NCBI RefSeq assembly: GCF_000715495.1
Contig: NZ_JNLX01000193.1
Location: forward strand, 1 to 57,951
DNA from: Hymenobacter sp. IS2118
Lineage (GTDB): Bacteria > Bacteroidota > Bacteroidia > Cytophagales > Hymenobacteraceae
Reading direction: 5' to 3'
Length of the DNA: 57,951 nucleotides
Below are positions 42,530-51,595 of this stretch, piece by piece. Each line of letters starts with the position of its first letter. Position 1 is the stretch's first letter. Under the pieces are notes generated by a model that saw only the letters and a list, made by a program, of their open reading frames with translations, was not told the DNA's origin and made no database searches. The position numbers and the translations under genes were made by a program.

Positions 42530-42537
42530 ACCTTTGT
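42530..42537 (+). promoter_or_regulatory. -7 box (TACCTTTG) close to the rlmF start
   Basis: TACCTTTG lies eight bases before the ATG at 42545 and 20 before the one at 42557. A start of transcription some seven bases after the box would leave almost no leader for the first ATG and about a dozen bases for the second, so it bears on the choice of start. Confidence 0.45.
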
Positions 42538-42544
42538 GGCCTCA

Positions 42545-43531
42545 ATGCCCCGCCCCATGAAGCCACCGCTCCCCGCCGCCCCCCTCGAAAAAGACCAGCT
42601 GCACCCGCGCAACCCGCACCGCGCGCCCTACGATTTCCCGCAGCTCAGCCAGGTCAGCCCCGAGCTGGCCGCTTTTGTGCAGCCCAACCAGTACGGCAAC
42701 CTGTCCATCGACTTTGCCAACCCCACCGCCGTGAAAGCCCTGAACCGGGCCCTGCTGCGGCAGTTCTACGGCATCGAGCACTGGGACATTCCCAAGGGCT
42801 ACCTGTGCCCGCCCATTCCCGGCCGGGCCGATTACGTGCACTACCTGGCCGACTTGCTGGCCGAAAGCAACGGCGGCGTGCTGCCCCCCGGCGAAGAAAT
42901 CACGGTGCTCGACGTGGGCGTGGGCGCCAACTGCATCTACCCCATCATCGGCCGCCGCGAATACGGCTGGCACTTTGTGGGCTCCGATGTGGACGGCGTG
43001 GCCGTGCGCGCCGCCCAGCAGATTGAGGCGGCCAACCCCGCCCTGGCCGGCGCCATTGAGTGCCGCCTGCAGCCCGCCCGTACCCGCATTTTCGACGGCC
43101 TCATTCAGTCCGGTGAAGTATTTGACCTCACCATGTGCAACCCGCCGTTTCACGCCTCGGCGGCGGCGGCGGCGGCTGGCAGCCAGCGCAAAACCACCAA
43201 CCTGGGCACCGCCCGCGGCCCCCGCCCGGCCCTGAACTTTGGCGGCCAGAACAACGAGCTCTGGTGCGAGGGCGGCGAGGCCTCGTTTATCCGCCGCATG
43301 GTGCAGGAGAGTGGCCGGCGGCCCCGCTCCTGCTACTGGTACACGTCGCTGGTTTCAAAAAAAGAAACCCTGCCTGGCGTGTACAAGGCCCTGAAAACGG
43401 CCGGCGCCACCGCCGTGCGCACCATCGATATGGCCCAGGGCCAGAAAAAAAGCCGCCTCGTGGCCTGGACCTTCCTCACGCCTGCCCAGCAAGCCCGGTG
43501 GCAGGCGGAGCGGTGGGCAAGTATTCAGTAG
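42545..43531 (+). CDS. rlmF: 23S rRNA (adenine(1618)-N6)-methyltransferase RlmF
   Basis: 328 aa if the ATG at 42545 is used; 324 aa from 42557. It methylates A1618 of 23S rRNA. The N-terminal HPRNPHRAPYDF is the family's RNA-binding start. LDVGVGANCIYPIIG is the S-adenosylmethionine loop, DLTMCNPPFH the catalytic N-P-P-F motif for N6-adenine methylation. VSKKETLPGVYKALK and QGQKKSRLVAWTF complete the family. Length fits. A GTG at 42488 overlapping the preceding stop is less likely. Confidence 0.95.
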   Translation: MPRPMKPPLPAAPLEKDQLHPRNPHRAPYDFPQLSQVSPELAAFVQPNQYGNLSIDFANPTAVKALNRALLRQFYGIEHWDIPKGYLCPPIPGRADYVHYLADLLAESNGGVLPPGEEITVLDVGVGANCIYPIIGRREYGWHFVGSDVDGVAVRAAQQIEAANPALAGAIECRLQPARTRIFDGLIQSGEVFDLTMCNPPFHASAAAAAAGSQRKTTNLGTARGPRPALNFGGQNNELWCEGGEASFIRRMVQESGRRPRSCYWYTSLVSKKETLPGVYKALKTAGATAVRTIDMAQGQKKSRLVAWTFLTPAQQARWQAERWASIQ

Positions 43532-43645
43532 CTTACCTAACAAACGCACCTTAATATTGCGTATCTTCGTAATAATCCACTCCTCTGTTTTGTTCCTCTA
43601 CTTGAATTAGGAAAAACAGATACAACGATTTAGCAGCACAACACT

Positions 43646-44158
43646 ATGGGTAGGTCACAAGAGACTTTTGGTAAGAAGGACAACGAAAAGAAGCGCGCGA
43701 AGAAGAAAACCGAGAAGGAAGAGCGCAAAGCCGAGCGCCAGGCTAACGCCAAGGCCGGCCAGCCGCTGGAAGAAATGTTTGCGTACGTAGACGAGGATGG
43801 CAACATCTCGGCCACGCCGCCCGACCCCAAGAAGAAGCGCATCATCAAGGACGAGGACATCCAGATTGGGGTGGCCCGCCGCACCGATGACGACAACGAA
43901 GACCCCGTGCGCAATGGCATTGTGAGCTTTTTCAACGATTCCAAGGGCTACGGTTTTATTAAGGACCAGCAGACCCAGGAAAGCATTTTCGTGCACGCCA
44001 ACGGCTTGGCCGGTGGCCCCATTGGCGAAAACGACAAGGTGACGTTTGAGGTGGAAATGGGCCCCAAAGGCCCCAACGCCGTGCGCGTGAAGAAAGCCAG
44101 CGCGACGCCTCCGCCCGCGCCTGCTGCTCCCGCGGCGCCCGCTGCCCCTGCCGAATAA
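43646..44158 (+). CDS. Cold-shock-domain protein with charged N-terminal extension
   Basis: 170 aa. The cold-shock domain is at about residues 90-150 (NGIVSFFNDSKGYGFIKD, SIFVHANGLAGGPIGENDKVTFEVEMG), with the RNP1 and RNP2 motifs (KGYGFI and IFVHA) for single-strand nucleic acid binding. The first 75 residues are very basic/acidic (KKDNEKKRAKKKTEKEERKA), and the end is an Ala/Pro tail. This is longer than the 66-70 aa Csp proteins, and the arrangement is a Bacteroidota variant. RNA chaperone or translation role is inferred. A strong hairpin follows. Confidence 0.93.
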   Translation: MGRSQETFGKKDNEKKRAKKKTEKEERKAERQANAKAGQPLEEMFAYVDEDGNISATPPDPKKKRIIKDEDIQIGVARRTDDDNEDPVRNGIVSFFNDSKGYGFIKDQQTQESIFVHANGLAGGPIGENDKVTFEVEMGPKGPNAVRVKKASATPPPAPAAPAAPAAPAE

Positions 44159-44176
44159 CGCAGGCTAACCATTGCT

Positions 44177-44215
44177 GCAAAGAGGCTGATACTCCCGAAG
44201 TGTCAGCCTCTTTGC
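44177..44215 (+). terminator. Hairpin after the cold-shock-domain gene
   Basis: GCAAAGAGGCTGA and TCAGCCTCTTTGC form a perfect 13-bp stem with a 13-base loop, 18 bases after the stop. There is no long T run after it, so it may act as a weak terminator or a 3' stabiliser. Confidence 0.65.
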
Positions 44216-44296
44216 GTTTCGGCCAACAGGTGGGCTCGGGCGCTTTGCCAGTACAAGGCACTTCTTACTGACCGGTACTTTCGTAACCTTGCGCCT

Positions 44297-45142
44297 ATGA
44301 AACACTTTTTTCTCTTCCTTCTATCGTTCGCTTTTGTTACTACGGGCTTTGCACAGTCCAAAAAGAGCGACATTCTGCTGCTGGGCACTTTCCACTTTCA
44401 TAACCCGGGCTCTGATGTAGTCAAGGTTAAAACCTTCGACGTGATGACGCCCAAGGTGCAGGCCGAACTGGAAAACATCACCCAGAAAATCAGCGTTTTT
44501 CATCCCGATAAAATCTTCGTGGAGTGGGCCTGGGACGAGCAGAAGCAACTGGATGCGCTCTACAGTGCCTACCTCAACGGCAATTTCGAGCAGCACGTCA
44601 CGACTACCTACCCCAAAGCGCAGCACAATTTTCTGTTGAAAAGCGAAATCATTCAGCTGGCCTTTCGGGCGGGCAAAAAGACGAAGCTGACCCGGATTCA
44701 CGCCCTCGACTACCGCAACGTCTCCCTGCCGTTCGACAGCGTGATGAATGCCATGAAGGCCGCCAACCAAACGGCGCTGATGCAAAAGGTGCAGGATGCC
44801 ACCAGCGAGCTGGAAACCAGTCAGAACAAGAAAATCGAGAAATTCACGCTCACCCAGCTGCTACTGGACACCAACACCAAAGAAGAGCTGGCATTCAACA
44901 AATCCCTCTACATCGACATTCTCAACCGGGCGGGCAAAACCGACAATTTTGCGGGCGCTTTTCTGGTGTCGGAATGGTACCGCCGCAACCTGTACATGTA
45001 CTCCCTGGTGCAGAAAAACATGACGGCGCCAGACAGCAAGGCGCTGGTGCTGGTGGGCTCCGGCCACGCCGCCATGATGAAGGAATTTATCGAATCAGAC
45101 CAGCAGTTCCGATTGAAAGAGCTCAAAGACGTGCTGAAATAA
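44297..45142 (+). CDS. DUF5694 secreted protein (TraB/ChaN-like)
   Basis: 281 aa with a signal peptide (MKHFFLFLLSFAFVTTGFAQ). The mature start KSDILLLGTFHFHNPGSD and the Glu of KIFVEWAWDEQ match the TraB/GumN/ChaN-like fold, where GxxHxH and a Glu form a metal or heme site. Near the end ALVLVGSGHAAMMKEFI is the second core motif with GxGH. This is the DUF5694 branch, widespread in Bacteroidota; its role is not known. It may be an envelope protease-like or heme-binding protein. Alone. Confidence 0.78.
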   Translation: MKHFFLFLLSFAFVTTGFAQSKKSDILLLGTFHFHNPGSDVVKVKTFDVMTPKVQAELENITQKISVFHPDKIFVEWAWDEQKQLDALYSAYLNGNFEQHVTTTYPKAQHNFLLKSEIIQLAFRAGKKTKLTRIHALDYRNVSLPFDSVMNAMKAANQTALMQKVQDATSELETSQNKKIEKFTLTQLLLDTNTKEELAFNKSLYIDILNRAGKTDNFAGAFLVSEWYRRNLYMYSLVQKNMTAPDSKALVLVGSGHAAMMKEFIESDQQFRLKELKDVLK

Positions 45143-45275
45143 GTCGCCCGTAGCTACCCGCAGCAACGGGGTTTCTGCATATCGGTTACCCCATTCTGAC
45201 TCACTTATCAGCGCGGGTTAAGGCGCTCTGTTGCTGCGTAGATTCACCGTATTTCTCTGACCTGTCCGCCCCGTT

Positions 45276-45797
45276 ATGAAAAGTAAAACAGTAGCCCTCT
45301 TCTTATTCCTTGCCTTTGCCGGCAGCACAGCTCACGGCCAAAGTGGCGCACACAGTACCAAGCCCAACACACGCCGGCCAACCACCGGAGCCGTAGTTCC
45401 AAAGCCAGCTGCGAAGGATGAGCTGTACCAAACGGTAGCCAAGCTAGACGCGGAAATGTTCGCCGCCTTCAACGCCCACGACGTGGACAAGCTTATGTCC
45501 TACTTCGCCGACAACGTGGAATTTTACCACGACAAAGGCGGCCTGGCCGATTTCGCCCAAACCAAGCAAGGCTTCGCCCGCATGTTCGCCCAAAGCCCCG
45601 ACATCACCCGCACGCTGGTGCCCGGCACCCTGGAAGTGTATCCCGTGAAAGACTACGGGGCCATGCACATCGCCACGCAGCGCTTCTGCCACGTCGAAAA
45701 CGGCCGCGAGGACTGCGGCAACTCCAAGTTCGTGATGGTCTGGCAGCAGCAAGCCGAAAGCTGGAGAATTACGCGCGTCGTGAGCTATGACCATTAG
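45276..45797 (+). CDS. Secreted NTF2-like/SnoaL-type protein (DUF4440-like)
   Basis: 173 aa with a signal peptide (SKTVALFLFLAFAGSTAHGQ). The fold is a small cone-shaped alpha+beta domain from about residue 50: VAKLDAEMFAAFNAHDVDKLMSYFADNVEFYHDKG is the typical opening helix and first strand, with SWRITRVVSYDH as the last. NTF2-like proteins are ketosteroid isomerase-like enzymes or binding proteins; the substrate cannot be read. The gene is intact and stands alone before a long unfilled gap. Confidence 0.8.
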   Translation: MKSKTVALFLFLAFAGSTAHGQSGAHSTKPNTRRPTTGAVVPKPAAKDELYQTVAKLDAEMFAAFNAHDVDKLMSYFADNVEFYHDKGGLADFAQTKQGFARMFAQSPDITRTLVPGTLEVYPVKDYGAMHIATQRFCHVENGREDCGNSKFVMVWQQQAESWRITRVVSYDH

Positions 45798-46382
45798 CCG
45801 GGCCGCGCCAAGGCCCTATTCACAAACCGAAATTTCCGTTGGCAAAGCGGGTTGCGGGGACGGTACTGCAGGCTAAAATCACTCTGGCGAAGCTGGCCTA
45901 AATTGAATTATTACTGCTTTTTGTTATATCTGGAAAGGCCGCGCTGGCCCGACCATTTTCAACGCGCGCGCCTCACTGACAAACCGGCAAAAAAACGTCA
46001 TAAAACTGATTGTTTTTTTAAGTGCAGCAAGGCTATTCTCATCGGGCCGGGAAGAATCGCAAGGAGGGAAGAAGGGCCTCAGTAGGCCGGGCAGCAACCG
46101 CTTTAAAGAGTTGTGCGCTAAGCGTGCAAAAACTCCCGCAAACGATTTTCTCACAATGCCGGAGCGCTTTTTTCTGGACTAAAGCCCCCTATCTTGCGTC
46201 TCGAAGTACTGGCCCGGCCAGCCCGCTGCCAGCCATTTTGAGCCCCAAATCCCGGATGCCGCCGCAGCCTGCCGCTGCTACTGCTTACTGCTTGGGCAAG
46301 ATGCTTTTTTTGATGCCTGCACCTGCCTTTCCGCTCCCGTCACCGTCCCTGGAAGCGGCATTTTTTCTACACTTTCTACACT
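45798..46382. other. Gap of 585 bases, no gene recognised
   Basis: Nothing with domain character lies here on either strand, and no tRNA or palindrome was seen. The composition is more AT-rich around 45900-46020 (runs of A and T around CGTCATAAAACTGATTG). It leads into the decayed GH64 gene and may be remnant DNA. Confidence 0.5.
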
Positions 46383-47973
46383 ATGAAAAAAGTACACTTT
46401 TCTCAGTGCTCGCCGTGTTGCTTGCGACGCTGCTACTGCCGCTTCGGGGCTGGGCTCAGGGGCCGATTCTGTTCACCATCGCCAATAACTCGCCCTTCGC
46501 CAACACCGACCTGTATGTAGCCGTGGTGGGCATCGACGCGGCTACCGGCAACCACATTTTGGTGAACCCGCGCACAAACGCCAGCCTGCCCATATCCATG
46601 TCGTTCAACACGGTGCTGGGGCCTACTTATAACGGCGCCATAGGACCGGGGGGGAACTAGCGCTACGCCAATTGCTTCACCTGGCTCAGTGACATTGCCA
46701 ACCGCACCTTCAACCTGCCGCAGATTGCCGGCTGCCAAATGTTCATCTAGCGCGGGCAGCAGCTGTACTTCTATTTATACGGAGCGTCCGGGGCACTATC
46801 GGGCTGCTCCAGGCCCAACGCTCACAACCCTAATGCCCACAACCGGGGCATTCTTTACGAAATTATTAATCTAACCAACAATAAGTCCTACTTTTTCAGC
46901 AACACGACGCGGGTTGAGTCCTGTAAATACCCGATGGGCTTGGAGCTTTTTGGCGCTGGCTACCAACAGCGCACCGGCGAACTGAAAAACCACGCCGACG
47001 TGCAGGCCGCCTTCCGCGCCAACGTGCCCGCCGAATTCCAGGGCAACCGGAACAACACGACGGGCAAAATCACCTTTCCCTCCAAAACCCCGGCCTTTGC
47101 CGACGGCACCAACGGCACCGCGCCCGGCCCCTATCCAATTTTACCTGGGCTCGCACATCGACGCCATATGGAGCAAATTCACCAACTAGGACCTTATTTT
47201 CTTTACCGGTAACACAGGCGTGTTTGAGGGCCGCGTGAGCGGTGGGCACCTTACGATGGTGGCGAGTTGGGAGCCTACGCTGACCACACGGGCATTGTGG
47301 CGGCCAAACCCACCACGCAGGAGGCTTTTGAAGGAAAGAGCGTGCTCAACCGACAGTTGGGCGACGGCGACAGCGACCTCGTGGTGCAGGCCCAACTCAC
47401 GGCGGCCATGAACCGCCACGTGATGAACACCACCGCCAACCCCGGCCAGCAAAAATGGTCCGATGCCTCCCAGTATTATCTGGCCGCACCGGCCAGATAA
47501 TACGCACGATTCTGGCACCTGCTGGGCATCAGCGTCGACCAACAGTCCCACGTCTTTGCCTACGACGACGTGAACGACCAGTCGGCGACGCTGCAAACGC
47601 CGCGGCCGACCAAGGTGATTGCCACCTTTGGGTGCTACGCTGGCGCTGCTCCGCCACTGGCTACCGGCGTGGCCACCATGTACAAGGATTGCAGCTACAC
47701 CGGCACCGCTGTGGCCCTGCCCGCCGACGACCACAACTTGGGGGCTCTGCAAAGCTGCGGCATCCTCAACGACGACATCTTGTCGCTGCGCGAGAACAGC
47801 GGCTACGAAGTGGGGCTCTACGAAAACGACAACTTCGGCGGCACGGCGCTCACGGTAGGCGCGACCGATTCAAGGGCGATGCCGTGAACGTGGACGCCCT
47901 GCTGCCCGGCCTGTACACGCTAGAAGTGGTGGCGCAGGGCCAACGCGCCATTATCCGCCGCTTTTTGAAATAG
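46383..47973 (+). pseudogene. Decayed GH64-like beta-1,3-glucanase with crystallin-like and T9SS type A remnants
   Basis: A near-complete secreted enzyme can be read across three frames. The ATG at 46383 is separated by one missing base from a signal peptide (STLFSVLAVLLATLLLPL). GH64-type glucanase sequence follows: NTDLYVAVVGIDAATGNH, RYANCFTWLSDIANRTFNLP, TRVESCKYPMGLELFGAGYQ, AAMNRHVMNTTANPG, and HVFAYDDVND. Then comes a beta/gamma-crystallin-like part (SGYEVGLYENDNFGGTALTV) and a frameshifted end (LLPGLYTLEVVAQGQRAIIR), a T9SS type A sorting domain. Lesions: TAG at 46658, 46748 and 47187; frameshifts near 46390, 47131 and 47262; TAA at 47498; shift near 47868. Confidence 0.9.
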
Positions 47974-48076
47974 CCGCGAGCGGGCATTTACAGAAAAAGG
48001 CGACCCGACTGGGCCGCATTTTTCGTTAGGTTTGCGACTGAATGGTCACTGATGCTACGCAGTGCGCTCGTAAACC

Positions 48077-48172
48077 TCAACCCCTGTGGGAGAGAGGGAC
48101 TAGCTTTAATTACTAGAAACCTGACTTTTAGAAGGCAAAAACCAGGTCTCCCTCTCCTAGGGAGAGGGGGCT
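48077..48172. repeat. Degenerate CTCCC/GGGAG repeat beside the SUFU remnant
   Basis: CCCCTGTGGGAGAGAGGGAC at the left and GTCTCCCTCTCCTAGGGAGA at the right resemble the arms of the 11636 and 54548 elements, with an AT-rich loop containing CTAGCTTTAATTACTAG. The pairing is only partial. It sits immediately before the surviving part of a suppressor-of-fused gene. Confidence 0.6.
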
Positions 48173-48183
48173 ATGCCCCGAAT

Positions 48184-48426
48184 TTTGCCAAAGATACCGC
48201 GCTGGGCTGTATGCTGCTGCTCATGTCGCCCAACCTGCCCGAGGAATTCCAAACCCTGGTTCTCAGCCGCGAAAAAACGGTGCAGTTCTACACGCTCTGC
48301 CCCATCTACCCCGAGGAAATGCACTTGAAAATGGACCAAGGCGCCGACATTCTCCTTGACCGCTTCGACGAGTACGGTATCACCGACATCGTGGACCTGG
48401 ACCGGCCCAACGTAGCGCTAGCGTAA
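48184..48426 (+). pseudogene. 3' remnant of a suppressor-of-fused (SUFU) domain gene
   Basis: The last 80 codons match the C-terminal half of bacterial suppressor-of-fused domain proteins: LPEEFQTLVLSREKTVQFYT, LCPIYPEEMHLKMDQGADIL, LDRFDEYGITDIVDLDRPNV. The N-terminal half of the domain is absent, and upstream the frame runs into repeat DNA. SUFU proteins are often immunity proteins of polymorphic toxins. The truncated copy is probably non-functional. An internal ATG (near 48211) could still give a 70-residue peptide. Confidence 0.75.
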
Positions 48427-48483
48427 GCAGTTGCTGGTTGTCAGTCACCAGATAATGTACTGACTAACAACTAGCAACTAGTA

Positions 48484-49416
48484 TCAGGCGAGTGCGGCCA
48501 GCGGCAGCATAGGTCCTTCAAAGTGCTGCTCAAAAAACTCGTCGCACCACCGACATACGTTCTGTAAGTCCTCGCCGCGGGCCAGGGCGTGGGCCTCGCT
48601 CACGCCGATGGACTCGCCCATTTTCCAGGGGTCGCCCTCGTTCAGGCGCTGCATAATTTCGGATTGGGAAGCGCGGAGCAGCACGTCGGCCACTTTCTCC
48701 TTGCGGGCGTCGCCAAGTGGGAATTTGGTGCCGGGGCAGCAGGGGTTGATTTTCCAGAGCTGAATGCTGATTTCCTGGGGCAGCTCGGTGCCGCCCAAAA
48801 AGCCTTTGGCCCCCGACAGGATGGCGCAGAAGTTGTGGCTGGGGTCGCGCAGCCAGATGTCTTTTTCCAGGGCGCGGCCCCTGGCCCAGTTGCCGCCCAG
48901 CCACATGTCCTCGGTGGCGCCCCAGTAGCCCCAGCTCAGCGGGTTTTCGGCCAGGTAGTCTTCCCGGTTGATGAGCGGGTCGTGGTCGTCGCCGTTTACA
49001 CCGCGGCTTTCGAAGAGGTCGGCCAGGGTCATGAGCCGGCTACCCGCCGCTTTGTGGTAGCGGTCGATGCTGGCAATATCGAAGCGCGTGACGCCTTTTT
49101 CAATCAGCAAATCGAGGATTTCGGGCGTGAGCAGGTCGCCGTTGGTTTGCAGCATCACCTGGGTGCGGCCCTGGTATTTCTCCTGAATGGCATCCAGAAT
49201 CAGGTACAGCTTAGCGCGGTCAGCAATGGGTTCGCCGCCGGAAAGAATCAGCCGGTCAATGCTATCGGGCAGATTTCGTACGATACGCAGGCAGTCCTGG
49301 GCGCTGATGCGGGTGCCCTGCGGCCCGGAGCTGTTATAGCAATGGTCGCATTTGTCGTTGCAGAGTTGGGTAAATACCCAGTAAACGGACTCGCAGTGGT
49401 TGAAATCGGTTTTCAT
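48484..49416 (-). CDS. Radical SAM protein with SPASM-like extra cysteines
   Basis: 310 aa. TQLCNDKCDHCYN carries the CxxxCxxC cluster that binds [4Fe-4S] and SAM. ILSGGEPIAD and LQTNGDLLTPE are the usual following loops. In the C-terminal part Cys occur as FCAIL, NPCCPGTKFPLGDARKEKV and VCRWCDEFF, a pattern like SPASM/Twitch auxiliary cluster domains. It would do radical chemistry on a small molecule or peptide. It is the last gene of the leftward cluster, 64 bases after the ABC ATPase; no short precursor-peptide gene is visible nearby. The substrate is unknown. Confidence 0.88.
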   Translation of the reverse strand: MKTDFNHCESVYWVFTQLCNDKCDHCYNSSGPQGTRISAQDCLRIVRNLPDSIDRLILSGGEPIADRAKLYLILDAIQEKYQGRTQVMLQTNGDLLTPEILDLLIEKGVTRFDIASIDRYHKAAGSRLMTLADLFESRGVNGDDHDPLINREDYLAENPLSWGYWGATEDMWLGGNWARGRALEKDIWLRDPSHNFCAILSGAKGFLGGTELPQEISIQLWKINPCCPGTKFPLGDARKEKVADVLLRASQSEIMQRLNEGDPWKMGESIGVSEAHALARGEDLQNVCRWCDEFFEQHFEGPMLPLAALA

Positions 49417-49480
49417 TGAATAACATTAATGGCAATCGGAACACCATGCTAAGCTTGTTGAAGCATGACGCTCTGACGTT

Positions 49481-50223
<743 letters not shown>

Positions 50224-50227
<4 letters not shown>

Positions 50228-50877
50228 ACCAGTGCCCCTTCGCCGTACGCGGCGGCATCGATAGTCATGCGGTCGGGCGTGGGGCGCACGCCGCTCAGCC
50301 ACTCGGTGAGGCGGTCCACGTAGTTGTCCAGGTGCGTGATTTGCTGCACGCCGTGCTCCACGATGGGGTCGAGGGTGGTGGCCAGCAAAGTGCCGCCGTA
50401 CTGTTGGGTTTGCCAGGTGATGACGTCGCCCCCGGCGTTGGTCTGGAGGATTTCGGCCGCCTCAGGCACGCGGGTATACACGCCGTGGGTGTGCCAACAG
50501 GCCTGACGCGGGGTGAGGCCCTGGTATACCGGGTGGTCGTAATTGGTATCGGATACGGGCGGCTTGGTGGGGTCCGTCACCCACCAGTAGTTGTTCACCG
50601 GACGGTCTTCCCACTGCGCATCGAGCCAGGCCGTAGACGAGTCGCCTTCCAGAAACACCTTTTTGCCGGCGGCCAGGAAGTCGTAAATGATGTCCTTTTT
50701 CTCGGTCAGCACCGCCTGGTTCGACTGGAAGGGGATGGCCAGCGCGTCGAGGTCGGCCACGGCTGCGGCCGTGAGGTCGTGCACGTAAAGCAGCTCGTAC
50801 AAGTCGCGGTATTTGGGGGCCGTAGCCATGGCGTAGTGCGACCACACCCCGTTGAAAATCAGTCCAATCTTAGCCAT
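50224..50877 (-). CDS. Amidotransferase-fold (ThuA-like) protein A, no catalytic Cys visible
   Basis: 217 aa. The fold looks like the ThuA/class I amidotransferase-like group: LDALAIPFQSNQAV (strand and loop), IIYDFLAAGKKVFLEGDSSTAW (helix, strand, elbow), then WWVTDPTKPPV, LTPRQACWHTHGVYTRVP. It is a paralogue of the next upstream gene, with shared FLxxGKxV...TAW elements. Its elbow has Glu-Gly-Asp-Ser where the partner has Cys-Cys-Asp. It overlaps both neighbours (four and eight bases). The role is unknown; substrate processing or a structural partner is possible. Confidence 0.72.
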
Positions 50878-51490
50878 GAGCGGGAACGGTTGAAGTGGAA
50901 AGCAAGTGAATAAAGTTACGGTATAGCGCCACCAGCGCGCTGTCGGCTTTGCCGGAATAGGTGACGTCGGCCAGCGGGCCGCTGGCCGTGAGCAGCATCC
51001 GGCCGTTGGTGCTCACCTCGTCGAGCACCACGATGGCCCGCTGCCAGGTATCGGCCAGCAGCACCTCGGCCCCCGGCGCGGCCTGAATGTAGCCGCAGGA
51101 CCACCAGCCGCTCATGCCGTGCGAGAAATTCAGCTGGTCGAGGTCGATGTTTTGAAGCAGGCCGTGGCGGTCGGGGCCGGGCAGGTAGCGCACGTCCAGC
51201 GTGCGGCGGGAGTTGTCCATCAGCCACTGGTTGCCGGGCACCCAGGCCGTGAAAAAGCCGTCGCAGCACACCAGCGCCTTGCCTTCGTCCAGAAAAGCCC
51301 GCACCTTATCCTTAATTTTGAGCATGGCCACGTGGTCGGAGCCGTTGGGCACCACCAGCAGGTCGTAAGGCGTCAGGTCGGGGTTGAAGTCTTTGGTGAT
51401 GAGGCAGATGGTGTAGCGCACCAGCTCATTCGAAACGTAGTATTTTTCGAGCCCCTGGAGGCCATTGGAAATAAGCAGGGCTTGGAGCAT
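50870..51490 (-). CDS. Amidotransferase-fold (ThuA-like) protein B with Cys-Cys elbow
   Basis: 206 aa from the ATG at 51488-51490. LISNGLQGLEKYYVSNELVR begins the fold, YDLLVVPNGSDHVAM and VRAFLDEGKALVCCDGFFTAW correspond to protein A, and FSHGMSGWWSCGYIQAAPGAEVLLA follows. The Cys pair in VCCDG sits at the elbow position used for catalysis in this superfamily, and a His-Gly pair (SHGMSGWW) could serve as partner. Protein A and B may form a heterodimer. Longer in-frame upstream sequence overlaps a repeat and is not used. Confidence 0.72.
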   Translation of the reverse strand: MLQALLISNGLQGLEKYYVSNELVRYTICLITKDFNPDLTPYDLLVVPNGSDHVAMLKIKDKVRAFLDEGKALVCCDGFFTAWVPGNQWLMDNSRRTLDVRYLPGPDRHGLLQNIDLDQLNFSHGMSGWWSCGYIQAAPGAEVLLADTWQRAIVVLDEVSTNGRMLLTASGPLADVTYSGKADSALVALYRNFIHLLSTSTVPAHG

Positions 51491-51520
51491 GGGCGGTTGT
51501 TTGGAGGTGTTCGGTATTGG

Positions 51521-51562
51521 TGATGCTTCGACAAGCGGACGCCGGATGGGCATGACGTTCCA
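51521..51562. repeat. Partial copy of the GTCATGCTGAGC / GATGCTTCG family
   Basis: GATGCTTCGACAAGCGGACG and GGGCATGACGTTCC resemble the right half of the 31079 and 53210 elements, without the matching left arm. It lies between the permease and amidotransferase-like genes. Another short trace (TTGAAGCATGACGCTCTGAC) is near 49459-49478. Confidence 0.5.
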
Positions 51563-51595
51563 ACTGCATCCTTAAACACATACGGGTAAAAGCAC

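Noticed and set aside
46658..47189. Three in-frame TAG codons as possible recoding (pyrrolysine-like or readthrough) in the GH64-like gene
   Set aside because: Frameshifts and a TAA lie in the same gene, and at least one TAG sits where relatives have Glu or Gln, one base away. Decay explains all of this.
49417..49480. A short precursor-peptide gene near the radical SAM gene
   Set aside because: The 64-base gap is too short, and nothing with a leader/core pattern was seen on either strand.
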